Positions 40,720-55,700 of a stretch of 64,000 nt of DNA are shown here, one piece after another. The stretch covers positions 415,537,081 through 415,601,080 of the forward strand of contig OZ024741.1 of NCBI GenBank assembly GCA_964016885.1. Reading direction: 5' to 3'. The notes below the pieces were generated by a model, which was not told the origin of the DNA, did not search any database, and was given only the letters and a program-made list of their open reading frames with translations. Position 1 is the stretch's first letter. Every line of letters starts with the position of its first letter. The position numbers and the translations under genes were made by a program. The DNA comes from Eledone cirrhosa (taxonomy: Eukaryota > Mollusca > Cephalopoda > Octopoda > Eledonidae).

Positions 40720-43700
40720 TTCTCAATGTCCTTGAGCAAGACACTTTATGTCACATTGCTCCAGTCCACTGTGTCCTTGAGCAAGACACTTTATGTCACA
40801 TTGCTCCAGTCCACTGTGTCCTTGAGCAAGACACTTTATGCCACATTGCTCCAGTCAACTGTGTCCTTGAGCAAGACACTTTATGTCACATTGCTCCAGT
40901 CCACTGTGTCCTTGAGCAAGACACTTTATGTCACATTGCTCCAGTCCACTGTGTCCTTGAGCAAGACACTTTATGTCACATTGCTCCAGTCAACTGTGTC
41001 CTTGAGCAAGACACTTTATGTCACATTGCTCCAGTCCACTGTGTCCTTGAGCAAGACACTTTCTGTCACATTGCTCCAGTCAACTGTGTCCTTGAGCAAG
41101 ACACTTTATTTCACATTGCTCCAGTCCACTGTGTCCTTGAGCAAGACACTTTATGTCACATTGCTCCAGTCAACTGTGTCCTTGAGCAAGACACTTTATG
41201 TCACATTGCTCCAGTCCACTGTGTCCTTGAGCAAGACACTTTATGTCACATTGCTCCAGTCCACTGTGTCCTTGAGCAAGACACTTTATGTCACATTGCT
41301 CCAGTCAACTGTGTCCTTGAGCAAGACACTTTATGTCACATTGCTCCAGTCCACTGTGTCCTTGAGCAAGACACTTTCTGTCACGTTGCTCCAGTCAACT
41401 GTGTCCTTGAGCAAGACACTTTATTTCACATTGCTCCAGTCCACTGTGTCCTTGAGCAAGACACTTTATGCCACATTGCTCCAGTCAACTGTGTCCTTGA
41501 GCAAGACACTTTATGTCACATTGCTCCAGTCAACTGTGTCCTTGAGCAAGACACTTTATGTCACATTGCTCCAGTCCACTGTGTCCTTGAGCAAGACACT
41601 TTATGTCACATTGCTCCAGTCCACTGTGTCCTTGAGCAAGACACTTTATGTCACATTGCTCCAGTCAACTGTGTCCTTGAGCAAGACACTTTATGTCACA
41701 TTGCTCCAGTCAACCATGTCCTTGAGCAAGACACTTTATGTCACATTGCTCCAGTCAACTGTGTCCTTGAGCAAGACACTTTATGTCACATTGCTCCAGT
41801 CTACTGTGTCCTTGAGCAAGACACTTTATGTCACATTGCTCCAGTCAACTGTGTCCTTGAGCAAGACACTTTATTTCACATTGCTCCAGTCCACTGTGTC
41901 CTTGAGCAAGACACTTTATGCCACATTGCTCCAGTCAACTGTGTCCTTGAGCAAGACACTTTATGTCACATTGCTCCAGTCCACTGTGTCCTTGAGCAAG
42001 ACACTTTATGTCACATTGCTCCAGTCCACTGTGTCCTTGAGCAAGACACTTTATGTCACATTGCTCCAGTCCACTTTGTCCTTGAGCAAGACACTTTATG
42101 TCACATTGCTCCAGTCAACTGTGTCCTTGAGCAAGACACTTTATGTCACATTGCTCCAGTCAACCATGTCCTTGAGCAAGACACTTTATGTCACATTGCT
42201 CCAGTCAACTGTGTCCTTGAGCAAGACACTTTATGTCACATTGCTCCAGTCCACTGTGTCCTTGAGCAAGACACTTTATGTCACATTGCTCCAGTCCACT
42301 GTGTCCTTGAGCAAGACACTTTATGTCACATTGCTCCAGTCAACTGTGTCCTTGAGCAAGACACTTTATGTCACATTGCTCCAGTCAACCATGTCCTTGA
42401 GCAAGACACTTTATGTCACATTGCTCCAGTCAACTGTGTCCTTGAGCAAGACACTTTATGTCACATTGCTCCAGTCCACTGTGTCCTTGAGCAAGACACT
42501 TTATGTCACATTGCTCCAGTCCACTGTGTCCTTGAGCAAGACACTTTATGTCACATTGCTCCAGTCCACTGTGTCCTTGAGCAAGACACTTTATGTCACA
42601 TTGCTCCAGTCAACTGTGTCCTTGAGCAAGACACTTTATGTCACATTGCTCCAGTCAACCATGTCCTTGAGCAAGACACTTTATGTCACATTGCTCCAGT
42701 CAACCATGTCCTTGAGCAAGATACTTTGTCACATTGCTCCAGTCAACTGTGTCCTTGAGCAAGACACTTTATGTCACATTGTTCCAGTCCACTGTGTCCT
42801 TGAGCAAGACACTTTATGTCACATTGCTCCAGTCAACTGTGTCCTTGAGCAAGACACTTTATGTCACATTGCTCCAGTCCACTGTGTCCTTGAGCAAGAC
42901 ACTTTATGTCACATTGCTCCAGTCAACTGTGTCCTTGAGCAAGACACTTTATGTCACATTGCTCCAGTCCACTGTGTCCTTGAGCAAGACACTTTATGTC
43001 ACATTGCTCCAGTCCACTGTGTCCTTGAGCAAGACACTTTATGTCACATTGCTCCAGTCAACTGTGTCCTTGAGCAAGACACTTTATGTCACATTTCTCC
43101 AGTCCACTGTGTCCTTGAGCAAGACACTTTATGTCACATTGCTCCAGTCCACTGTGTCCTTGAGCAAGACACTTTATGTCACATTGCTCCAGTCCACTGT
43201 GTCCTTGAGCAAGACACTTTATGTCACATTGCTCCAGTCCACTGTGTCCTTGAGCAAGACACTTTATGTCACATTGCTCCAGTCAACTGTGTCCTTGAGC
43301 AAGACACTTTATGTCACATTGCTCCAGTCAACTGTGTCCTTGAGCAAGACACTTTATGTCACATTGCTCCAGTCCACTGTGTCCTTGAGCAAGACACTTT
43401 ATGTCACATTGCTCCAGTCCACTGTGTCCTTGAGCAAGACACTTTATGTCCCATTGCTCCAGTGAACTGTGTCCTTGAGCAAGACACTTTATGTCACATT
43501 GCTCCAGTCAACCATGTCCTTGAGCAAGACACTTTATGTCACATTGCTCCAGTCAACTGTGTCCTTGAGCAAGACACTTTATGTCACATTGCTCCAGTCT
43601 ACTGTGTCCTTGAGCAAGACACTTTATGTCACATTGCTCCAGTCAACTGTGTCCTTGAGCAAGACACTTTATTTCACATTGCTCCAGTCCACTGTGTCCT

Positions 43701-46700
43701 TGAGCAAGACACTTTATGCCACATTGCTCCAGTCAACTGTGTCCTTGAGCAAGACACTTTATGTCACATTGCTCCAGTCCACTGTGTCCTTGAGCAAGAC
43801 ACTTTATGTCACATTGCTCCAGTCCACTGTGTCCTTGAGCAAGACACTTTATGTCACATTGCTCCAGTCCACTTTGTCCTTGAGCAAGACACTTTATGTC
43901 ACATTGCTCCAGTCAACTGTGTCCTTGAGCAAGACACTTTATGTCACATTGCTCCAGTCAACCATGTCCTTGAGCAAGACACTTTATGTCACATTGCTCC
44001 AGTCAACTGTGTCCTTGAGCAAGACACTTTATGTCACATTGCTCCAGTCCACTGTGTCCTTGAGCAAGACACTTTATGTCACATTGCTCCAGTCCACTGT
44101 GTCCTTGAGCAAGACACTTTATGTCACATTGCTCCAGTCAACTGTGTCCTTGAGCAAGACACTTTATGTCACATTGCTCCAGTCAACCATGTCCTTGAGC
44201 AAGACACTTTATGTCACATTGCTCCAGTCAACTGTGTCCTTGAGCAAGACACTTTATGTCACATTGCTCCAGTCCACTGTGTCCTTGAGCAAGACACTTT
44301 ATGTCACATTGCTCCAGTCCACTGTGTCCTTGAGCAAGACACTTTATGTCACATTGCTCCAGTCCACTGTGTCCTTGAGCAAGACACTTTATGTCACATT
44401 GCTCCAGTCAACTGTGTCCTTGAGCAAGACACTTTATGTCACATTGCTCCAGTCAACCATGTCCTTGAGCAAGACACTTTATGTCACATTGTTCCAGTCA
44501 ACCATGTCCTTGAGCAAGATACTTTGTCACATTGCTCCAGTCAACTGTGTCCTTGAGCAAGACACTTTATGTCACATTGTTCCAGTCCACTGTGTCCTTG
44601 AGCAAGACACTTTATGTCACATTGCTCCAGTCAACTGTGTCCTTGAGCAAGACACTTTATGTCACATTGCTCCAGTCCACTGTGTCCTTGAGCAAGACAC
44701 TTTATGTCACATTGCTCCAGTCAACTGTGTCCTTGAGCAAGACACTTTATGTCACATTGCTCCAGTCCACTGTGTCCTTGAGCAAGACACTTTATGTCAC
44801 ATTGCTCCAGTCCACTGTGTCCTTGAGCAAGACACTTTATGTCACATTGCTCCAGTCAACTGTGTCCTTGAGCAAGACACTTTATGTCACATTGCTCCAG
44901 TCCACTGTGTCCTTGAGCAAGACACTTTATGTCACATTGCTCCAGTCCACTGTGTCCTTGAGCAAGACACTTTATGTCACATTGCTCCAGTCCACTGTGT
45001 CCTTGAGCAAGACACTTTATGTCACATTGCTCCAGTCCACTGTGTCCTTGAGCAAGACACTTTATGTCACATTGCTCCAGTCAACTGTGTCCTTGAGCAA
45101 GACACTTTATGTCACATTGCTCCAGTCAACTGTGTTCTTGAGCAAGACACTTTATGTCACATTGCTCCAGTCCACTGTGTCCTTGAGCAAGACACTTTAT
45201 GTCACATTGCTCCAGTCCACTGTGTCCTTGAGCAAGACACTTTATGTCCCATTGCTCCAGTGAACTGTGTCCTTGAGCAAGACACTTTATGTCACATTGC
45301 TCCAGTCCACTGTGTCCTTGAGCAAGACACTTTATGTCACATTGCTCCAGTCCACTGTGTCCTTGAGCAAGACACTTTATGTCACATTGCTCCAGTCCAC
45401 TGTGTCCTTGAGCAAGACACTTTGTGTCACATTGCTCCAGTCAACTGTGTCCTTGAGCAAGACACTTTATGTCACATTGCTCCAGTCAACCATGTCCTTG
45501 AGCAAGACACTTTATGTCACATTGCTCCAGTCAACTGTGTCCTTGAGCAAGACACTTTATGTCACATTGCTCCAGTCAACTGTGTCCTTGAGCAAGACAC
45601 TTTATGTCACATTGCTCCAGTCCACTGTGTGCTTGAGCAAGACACTTTATGACACATTGCTCCAGTCAACTGTGTCCTTGAGCAAGAAACTTTATGTCAC
45701 ATTGCTCCAGTCAACAGTGTCCTTGAGCAAGACACTTTATGTCACATTGCTCCAGTCAACTGTGTCCTTGAGCAAGACACTTTATGTCACATTGCTCCAG
45801 TCCACTGTGTCCTTGAGCAAGACACTTTATGTCACATTGCTCCAGTCAACTGTGTCCTTGAGCAAGACACTTTATGTCACATTGCTCCAGTCCACTGTGT
45901 CCTTGAGCAAGACACTTTATGTCACATTGCTCCAGTCCACTGTGTCCTTGAGCAAGACACTTTATGTCACATTGCTCCAGTCCACTGTGTCCTTGAGCAA
46001 GACACTTTATGTCACATTGCTCCAGTCAACTGTGTCCTTGAGCAAGACACTTTATGTCACATTGCTCCAGTCTACTGTGTCCTTGAGCAAGACATTTTAT
46101 GTGACATTGCTCCAGTCAACTGTGTCCTTGAGCAAGACACTTTATGTCACATTGCTCCAGTCCACTGTGTCCTTGAGCAAGACACTTTATGTCACATTGC
46201 TCCAGTCCACTGTGTCCTTGAGCAAGACACTTTATGTCACATTGCTCCAGTCAACTGTGTCCTTGAGCAAGACACTTTATGTCACATTGCTCCAGTCAAC
46301 TGTGTCCTTGAGCAAGACACTTTATGTCACATTGCTCCAGTCAACTGTGTCCTTGAGCAAGACACTTTATGTCACATTGCTCCAGTCAACTGTGTCCTTG
46401 AGCAAGACACTTTATGTCACATTGCTCCAGTCAACTGTGTCCTTGAGCAAGACACTTTATGTCACATTGCTCCAGTCAACTGTGTCCTTGAGCAAGACAC
46501 TTTATGTCACATTGCTCCAGTCCACTGTGTCCTTGAGCAAGACACTTTATGTCACATTGCTCCAGTCTACTGTGTCCTTGAGCAAGACACTTTATGTCAC
46601 ATTGCTCCAGTCAACTGTGTCCTTGAGCAAGACACTTTATGTCACATTGCTCCAGTCAACTGTGTCCTTGAGCAAGACACTTTATGTCACATTGCTCCAG

Positions 46701-49700
46701 TCCACTGTGTCCTTGAGCAAGACACTTTGTGCCACATTGCTCCAGTCAACTGTGTCCTTGAGCAAGACACTTTATGTCACATTGCTCCAGTCCACTGTGT
46801 CCTTGAGCAAGATACTTTATGTCACATTGCTCCAGTCAACTGTTTCCTTGAGCAAGACACTTTATGTCACATTGCTCCAGTCCACTGTGTCCTTGAGCAA
46901 GACACTTTATGTCACATTGCTCCAGTCAACTGTGTCCTTGAGCAAGACACTTTATGTCACATTGCTCCAGTCCACTGTGTCCTTGAGCAAGACACTTTAT
47001 GTCACATTGCTCCAGTCCACTGTGTCCTTGAGCAAGACACTTTATGTCACATTGCTCCAGTCCACTGTGTCCTTGAGCAAGACACTTTATGTCACATTGC
47101 TCCAGTCAACTGTGTCCTTGAGCAAGACACTTTATGTCACATTGCTCCAGTCCACTGTGTCCTTGAGCAAGACACTTTATGTCACATTGCTCCAGTCAAC
47201 TGTGTCCTTGAGCAAGACACTTTATGTCACATTGCTCCAGTCCACTGTGTCCTTGAGCAAGACACTTTATGTCACATTGCTCCAGTCAACTGTGTCCTTG
47301 AGCAAGACACTTTATGTCACATTGCTCCAGTCTACTGTGTCCTTGAGCAAGACACTTTATGTCACATTGCTCCAGTCAACTGTGTCCTTGAGCAAGACAC
47401 TTTATGTCACATTGCTCCAGTCAACTGTGTCCTTGAGCAAGACACTTTATGTCACATTGCTCCAGTCAACTGTGTCCTTGAGCAAGACACTTTATGTCAC
47501 ATTGCTCCAGTCAACTGTGTCCTTGAGCAAGACACTTTATGTCACATTGCTCCAGTCAACTGTGTCCTTGAGCAAGATACTTTGTCACATTGCTCCAGTC
47601 CACTGTGTCCTTGAGCAAGACACTTTATGTCACATTGCTCCAGTCCACTGTGTCCTTGAGCAAGACACTTTATGTCACATTGCTCCAGTCCACTGTGTCC
47701 TTGAGCAAGACACTTTATGTCACATTGCTCCAGTCCACTGTGTCCTTGAGCAAGACACTTTATGTCACATTGCTCCAGTCAACTGTGTCCTTGAGCAAGA
47801 CACTTTATGTCACATTGCTCCAGTCTACTGTGTCCTTGAGCAAGACACTTTATGTCACATTGCTCCAGTCAACTGTGTCCTTGAGCAAGACACTTTATGT
47901 CACATTGCTCCAGTCAACTGTGTCCTTGAGCAAGACACTTTATGTCACATTGCTCCAGTCAACTGTGTCCTTGAGCAAGACACTTTATGTCACATTGCTC
48001 CAGTCCACTGTGTCCTTGAGCAAGACACTTTATGTCACATTGCTCCAGTCAACTGTGTCCTTGAGCAAGATACTTTGTCACATTGCTCCAGTCCACTGTG
48101 TCCTTGAGCAAGACACTTTATGTCACATTGCTCCAGTCCACTGTGTCCTTGAGCAAGACACTTTATGTCACATTGCTCCAGTCCACTGTGTCCTTGAGCA
48201 AGACACTTTATGTCACATTGCTCCAGTCCACTGTGTCCTTGAGCAAGATACTTTGTCACATTGCTCCAGTCCACTGTGTCCTTGAGCAAGACACTTTATG
48301 TCACATTGCTCCAGTCCACTGTGTCCTTGAGCAAGACACTTTATGTCACATTGCTCCAGTCAACTGTGTCCTTGAGCAAGACACTTTATGTCACATTGCT
48401 CCAGTCAACTGTGTCCTTGAGCAAGACACTTTATGTCACATTGCTCCAGTCCACTGTGTCCTTGAGCAAGACACATTATGTCACATTGCTCCAGTCCACT
48501 GTGTCCTTGAGCAAGATACTTTGTCACATTGCTCCAGTCCACTGTGTCCTTGAGCAAGACACTTTATGTCACATTGCTGAAGACCACTGTGTCCTTGAGC
48601 AAGACACTTTATGTCACATTGCTTCAGTCAACTGTGTCCTTGAGCAAGACACTTTATGTCACATTGCTCCAGTCCACTGTGTCCTTGAGCAAGACACTTT
48701 ATGTCACATTGCTTCAGTCAACTGTGTCCTTGAGCAAGACACTTTATGTCACATTGCTCCAGTCCACTGTGTCCTTGAGCAAGATACTTTGTTACATTGC
48801 TCCAGTCCACTGTGTCCTTGAGCAAGACACTTTATGTCACATTGCTCCAGTCCACTGTGTCCTTGAGCAAGACACTTTATGTCACATTGCTCCAGTCCAC
48901 TGTGTCCTTGAGCAAGACATTTTATGTCACATTGCTCCAGTCCACTGTGTCCTTGAGCAAGACACTTTATGTCACATTGCTCCAGTCCACTGTGTCCTTG
49001 AGCAAGACACTTTATGTCACATTGCTCCAGTCCACTGTGTCCTTGAGCAAGACACTTTATGTCACATTGCTCCAGTCCACTGTGTCCTTGAGCAAGACAC
49101 TTTATGTCACATTGCTCCAGTCCACTGTGTCCTTGAGCAAGACACTTTATGTCACATTGCTCCAGTCCACTGTGTCCTTGAGCAAGACACTTTATGTCAC
49201 ATTGCTCCAGTCCACTGTGTCCTTGAGCAAGACACTTTATGCCACATTGCTCCAGTCAACTGTGTCCTTGAGCAAGACACTTTATGTCACATTGCTCCAG
49301 TCAACTGTGTCCTTGAGCAAGACACTTTATGTCACATTGCTCCAGTCAACTGTGTCCTTGAGCTAGACACTTTATGTCACATTGCTCCAGTCCACTGTGT
49401 CCTTGAGCAAGACACTTTATGTCACATTGCTCCAGTCAACTGTGTCCTTGAGCAAGACACTTTATGTCACATTGCTCCAGTCAACTGTGTCCTTGAGCAA
49501 GACACTTTATGTCACATTGCTCCAGTCCACTGTGTCCTTGAGCAAGACACTTTATGTCACATTGCTCCAGTCCACTGTGTCCTTGAGCAAGACACTTTAT
49601 GTCACATTGCTCCAGTCAACTGTCCTTGAGCAAGACACTTTATGTCACATTGCTCCAGTCCACTGTGTCCTTGAGCAAGATACTTTATGTCACATTGCTC

Positions 49701-52700
49701 CAGTCAACTGTGTCCTTGAGCAAGACACTTTATGTCACATTGTTCCAGTCCACTGTATCCTTGAGCAAGACACTTTATGTCACATTGCTTCAGTCAACTG
49801 TGTCCTTGAGCAAGATACTTTGTCACATTGCTCCAGTCCACTGTGTCCTTGAGCAAGACACTTTATGTCACATTGCTTCAGTCAACTGTGTCGTTGAGCA
49901 AGACACTTTATGTCACATTGCTCCAGTCCACTGTGTCCTTGAGCAAGACACTTTATGCCACATTGCTCCAGTCCACTGTGTCCTTGAGCAAGACACTTTA
50001 TGTCACATTGCTCCAGTCCACTGTGTCCTTGAGCAAGACACTTTATGTCACATTGCTCCAGTCCACTGTCTCCTTGAGCAAGACACTTTATGTCACATTG
50101 CTCCAGTCCACTGTTTCCTTGAGCAAGACACTTTATGTCACATTGCTCCAGTCCACTGTGTCCTTGAGCAAGACACTTTATGTCACATTGCTCCAGTCCA
50201 CTGTGTCCTTGAGCAAGACACTTTATGTCACATTGCTTCAGTCAACTGTGTCCTTGAGCAAGATACTTTGTCACATTGCTCCAGTCCACTGTGTCCTTGA
50301 GCAAGACACTTTATGTCACATTGCTTCAGTCAACTGTGTCCTTGAGCAAGACACTTTATGTCACATTGCTCCAGTCCACTGTGTCCTTGAGCAAGATACT
50401 TTGTCACATTGCTCCAGTCCACTGTGTCCTTGAGCAAGACACTTTATGTCACATTGCTCCAGTCCACTGTGTCCTTGAGCAAGATACTTTGACACATTGC
50501 TCCAGTCCACTGTGTCCTTGAGCAAGACACTTTATGTCACAATGCTCAAGACCACTGTGTCCTTGAGCAAGACATTTTATGTCACATTGCTCCAGTCAAC
50601 TGTGTCCTTGAGCAAGACACTTTATGTCACATTGCTCCAGTCCACTGTGTCCTTGAGCAAGACACTTTATGTCACATTGCTTCAGTCAACTGTGTCCTTG
50701 AGCAAGACACTTTATGTCACATTGCTCCAGTCCACTGTGTCCTTTAGCAAGATACTTTGTTACATTGCTCCAGTCCACTGTGTCCTTGAGCAAGACACTT
50801 TATGTCACATTGCTCCAGTCCACTGTGTCCTTGGGCAAGACACTTTATGTCACATTGCTCCAGTCCACTGTGTCCTTGAGCAAGATACTTTGTTACATTG
50901 CTCCAGTCCACTGTGTCCTTGAGCAAGACACTTTATGTCACATTGCTCCAGTCAACTGTGTCCTTGAGCAAGACACTTTATGTCACATTGCTCCAGTCCA
51001 CTGTGTCCTTGAGCAAGACACTTTATGTCACATTGCTCCAGTCCACTGTGTCCTTGAGCAAGACACTTTATGTCACATTGCTCCAGTCCACTGTGTCCTT
51101 GAGCAAGACACTTTATGTCACATTGTTCCAGTTCACTGTGTCCTTGAGCAAGATACTTTATCACATTGCTCCAGTCCACTGTGTCCTTGAGCAAGATACT
51201 TTGTCACATTGCTCCAGTCCACTGTGTCCTTGAGCAAGACACTTTATGTCACATTGCTCCAGTCCACTGTGTCCTTGAGCAAGATACTTTGTTACATTGC
51301 TCCAGTCCACTGTGTCCTTGAGCAAGACACTTTATGTCACATTGCTCCAGTCCACTGTGTCCTTGAGCAAGACACTTTATGTCACATTGCTCCAGTCAAC
51401 TGTGTCCTTGAGCAAGACACTTTATGTCACATTGCTCCAGTCCACTGTGTCCTTGAGCAAGACACTTTATGTCCCATTGCTCCAGTCAACTGTGTCCTTG
51501 AGCAAGACACTTTATGTCACATTGCTCCAGTCCACTGTGTCCTTGAGCAAGACACTTTATGTCACATTGCTCCAGTCCACTGTGTCCTTGAGCAAGACAC
51601 TTTATGTCACATTGCTCCAGTCCACTGTGTCCTTGAGCAAGACACTTTGTGTCACATTGCTCCAGTCAACTGTGTCCTTGAGCAAGACACTTTATGTCAC
51701 ATTGCTCCAGTCAACCATGTCCTTGAGCAAGACACTTTATGTCACATTGCTCCAGTCAACTGTGTCCTTGAGCAAGACACTTTATGTCACATTGCTCCAG
51801 TCAACTGTGTCCTTGAGCAAGACACTTTATGTCACATTGCTCCAGTCCACTGTGTGCTTGAGCAAGACACTTTATGACACATTGCTCCAGTCAACTGTGT
51901 CCTTGAGCAAGAAACTTTATGTCACATTGCTCCAGTCAACAGTGTCCTTGAGCAAGACACTTTATGTCACATTGCTCCAGTCAACTGTGTCCTTGAGCAA
52001 GACACTTTATGTCACATTGCTCCAGTCCACTGTGTCCTTGAGCAAGACACTTTATGTCACATTGCTCCAGTTAACTGTGTCCTTGAGCAAGACACTTTAT
52101 GTCACATTGCTCCAGTCCACTGTGTCCTTGAGCAAGACACTTTATGTCACATTGCTCCAGTCAACTGTGTCCTTGAGCAAGACACTTTATGTCACATTGC
52201 TCCAGTCCACTGTGTCCTTGAGCAAGACACTTTATGTCACATTGCTCCAGTCAACTGTGTCCTTGAGCAAGACACTTTATGTCACATTGCTCCAGTCTAC
52301 TGTGTCCTTGAGCAAGACATTTTATGTCACATTGCTCCAGTCAACTGTGTCCTTGAGCAAGACACTTTATGTCACATTGCTCCAGTCCACTGTGTCCTTG
52401 AGCAAGACACTTTATGTCACATTGCTCCAGTCCACTGTGTCCTTGAGCAAGACACTTTATGTCACATTGCTCCAGTCAACTGTGTCCTTGAGCAAGACAC
52501 TTTATGTCACATTGCTCCAGTCAACTGTGTCCTTGAGCAAGACACTTTATGTCACATTGCTCCAGTCAACTGTGTCCTTGAGCAAGACACTTTATGTCAC
52601 ATTGCTCCAGTCAACTGTGTCCTTGAGCAAGACACTTTATGTCACATTGCTCCAGTCAACTGTGTCCTTGAGCAAGACACTTTATGTCACATTGCTCCAG

Positions 52701-55700
52701 TCCACTGTGTCCTTGAGCAAGACACTTTATGCCACATTGCTCCAGTCAACTGTGTCCTTGAGCAAGACACTTTATGTCACATTGCTCCAGTCCACTGTGT
52801 CCTTGAGCAAGATACTTTATGTCACATTGCTCCAGTCAACTGTTTCCTTGAGCAAGACACTTTATGTCACATTGCTCCAGTCCACTGTGTCCTTGAGCAA
52901 GACACTTTATGTCACATTGCTCCAGTCCACTGTGTCCTTGAGCAAGACACTTTATGTCACATTGCTCCAGTCCACTGTGTCCTTGAGCAAGACACTTTAT
53001 GTCACATTGCTCCAGTCCACTGTGTCCTTGAGCAAGACACTTTATGTCACATTGCTCCAGTCTACTGTGTCCTTGAGCAAGACACTTTATGTCACATTGC
53101 TCCAGTCAACTGTGTCCTTGAGCAAGACACTTTATGTCACATTGCTCCAGTCAACTGTGTCCTTGAGCAAGACACTTTATGTCACATTGCTCCAGTCCAC
53201 TGTGTCCTTGAGCAAGACACTTTGTGCCACATTGCTCCAGTCAACTGTGTCCTTGAGCAAGACACTTTATGTCACATTGCTCCAGTCCACTGTGTCCTTG
53301 AGCAAGATACTTTATGTCACATTGCTCCAGTCAACTGTTTCCTTGAGCAAGACACTTTATGTCACATTGCTCCAGTCCACTGTGTCCTTGAGCAAGACAC
53401 TTTATGTCACATTGCTCCAGTCAACTGTGTCCTTGAGCAAGACACTTTATGTCACATTGCTCCAGTCCACTGTGTCCTTGAGCAAGACACTTTATGTCAC
53501 ATTGCTCCAGTCCACTGTGTCCTTGAGCAAGACACTTTATGTCACATTGCTCCAGTCCACTGTGTCCTTGAGCAAGACACTTTATGTCACATTGCTCCAG
53601 TCAACTGTGTCCTTGAGCAAGACACTTTATGTCACATTGCTCCAGTCCACTGTGTCCTTGAGCAAGACACTTTATGTCACATTGCTCCAGTCAACTGTGT
53701 CCTTGAGCAAGACACTTTATGTCACATTGCTCCAGTCCACTGTGTCCTTGAGCAAGACACTTTATGTCACATTGCTCCAGTCAACTGTGTCCTTGAGCAA
53801 GACACTTTATGTCACATTGCTCCAGTCTACTGTGTCCTTGAGCAAGACACTTTATGTCACATTGCTCCAGTCAACTGTGTCCTTGAGCAAGACACTTTAT
53901 GTCACATTGCTCCAGTCAACTGTGTCCTTGAGCAAGACACTTTATGTCACATTGCTCCAGTCAACTGTGTCCTTGAGCAAGACACTTTATGTCACATTGC
54001 TCCAGTCAACTGCGTCCTTGAGCGAGACACTTTATGTCACATTGCTCCAGTCAACTGTGTCCTTGAGCAAGATACTTTGTCACATTGCTCCAGTCCACTG
54101 TGTCCTTGAGCAAGACACTTTATGTCACATTGCTCCAGTCCACTGTGTCCTTGAGCAAGACACTTTATGTCACATTGCTCCAGTCCACTGTGTCCTTGAG
54201 CAAGACACTTTATGTCACATTGCTCCAGTCCACTGTGTCCTTGAGCAAGACACTTTATGTCACATTGCTCCAGTCAACTGTGTCCTTGAGCAAGACACTT
54301 TATGTCACATTGCTCCAGTCTACTGTGTCCTTGAGCAAGACACTTTATGTCACATTGCTCCAGTCAACTGTGTCCTTGAGCAAGACACTTTATGTCACAT
54401 TGCTCCAGTCAACTGTGTCCTTGAGCAAGACACTTTATGTCACATTGCTCCAGTCAACTGTGTCCTTGAGCAAGACACTTTATGTCACATTGCTCCAGTC
54501 CACTGTGTCCTTGAGCAAGACACTTTATGTCACATTGCTCCAGTCAACTGTGTCCTTGAGCAAGATACTTTGTCACATTGCTCCAGTCCACTGTGTCCTT
54601 GAGCAAGACACTTTATGTCACATTGCTCCAGTCCACTGTGTCCTTGAGCAAGACACTTTATGTCACATTGCTCCAGTCCACTGTGTCCTTGAGCAAGACA
54701 CTTTATGTCACATTGCTCCAGTCCACTGTGTCCTTGAGCAAGATACTTTGTCACATTGCTCCAGTCCACTGTGTCCTTGAGCAAGACACTTTATGTCACA
54801 TTGCTCCAGTCCACTGTGTCCTTGAGCAAGACACTTTATGTCACATTGCTCCAGTCAACTGTGTCCTTGAGCAAGACACTTTATGTCACATTGCTCCAGT
54901 CAACTGTGTCCTTGAGCAAGACACTTTATGTCACATTGCTCCAGTCCACTGTGTCCTTGAGCAAGACACATTATGTCACATTGCTCCAGTCCACTGTGTC
55001 CTTGAGCAAGATACTTTGTCACATTGCTCCAGTCCACTGTGTCCTTGAGCAAGACACTTTATGTCACATTGCTGAAGACCACTGTGTCCTTGAGCAAGAC
55101 ACTTTATGTCACATTGCTTCAGTCAACTGTGTCCTTGAGCAAGACACTTTATGTCACATTGCTCCAGTCCACTGTCTCCTTGAGCAAGACACTTTATGTC
55201 ACATTGCTCCAGTCCACTGTTTCCTTGAGCAAGACACTTTATGTCACATTGCTCCAGTCCACTGTGTCCTTGAGCAAGACACTTTATGTCACATTGCTCC
55301 AGTCCACTGTGTCCTTGAGCAAGACACTTTATGTCACATTGCTTCAGTCAACTGTGTCCTTGAGCAAGATACTTTGTCACATTGCTCCAGTCCACTGTGT
55401 CCTTGAGCAAGACACTTTATGTCACATTGCTTCAGTCAACTGTGTCCTTGAGCAAGACACTTTATGTCACATTGCTCCAGTCCACTGTGTCCTTGAGCAA
55501 GATACTTTGTCACATTGCTCCAGTCCACTGTGTCCTTGAGCAAGACACTTTATGTCACATTGCTCCAGTCCACTGTGTCCTTGAGCAAGATACTTTGACA
55601 CATTGCTCCAGTCCACTGTGTCCTTGAGCAAGACACTTTATGTCACAATGCTCAAGACCACTGTGTCCTTGAGCAAGACATTTTATGTCACATTGCTCCA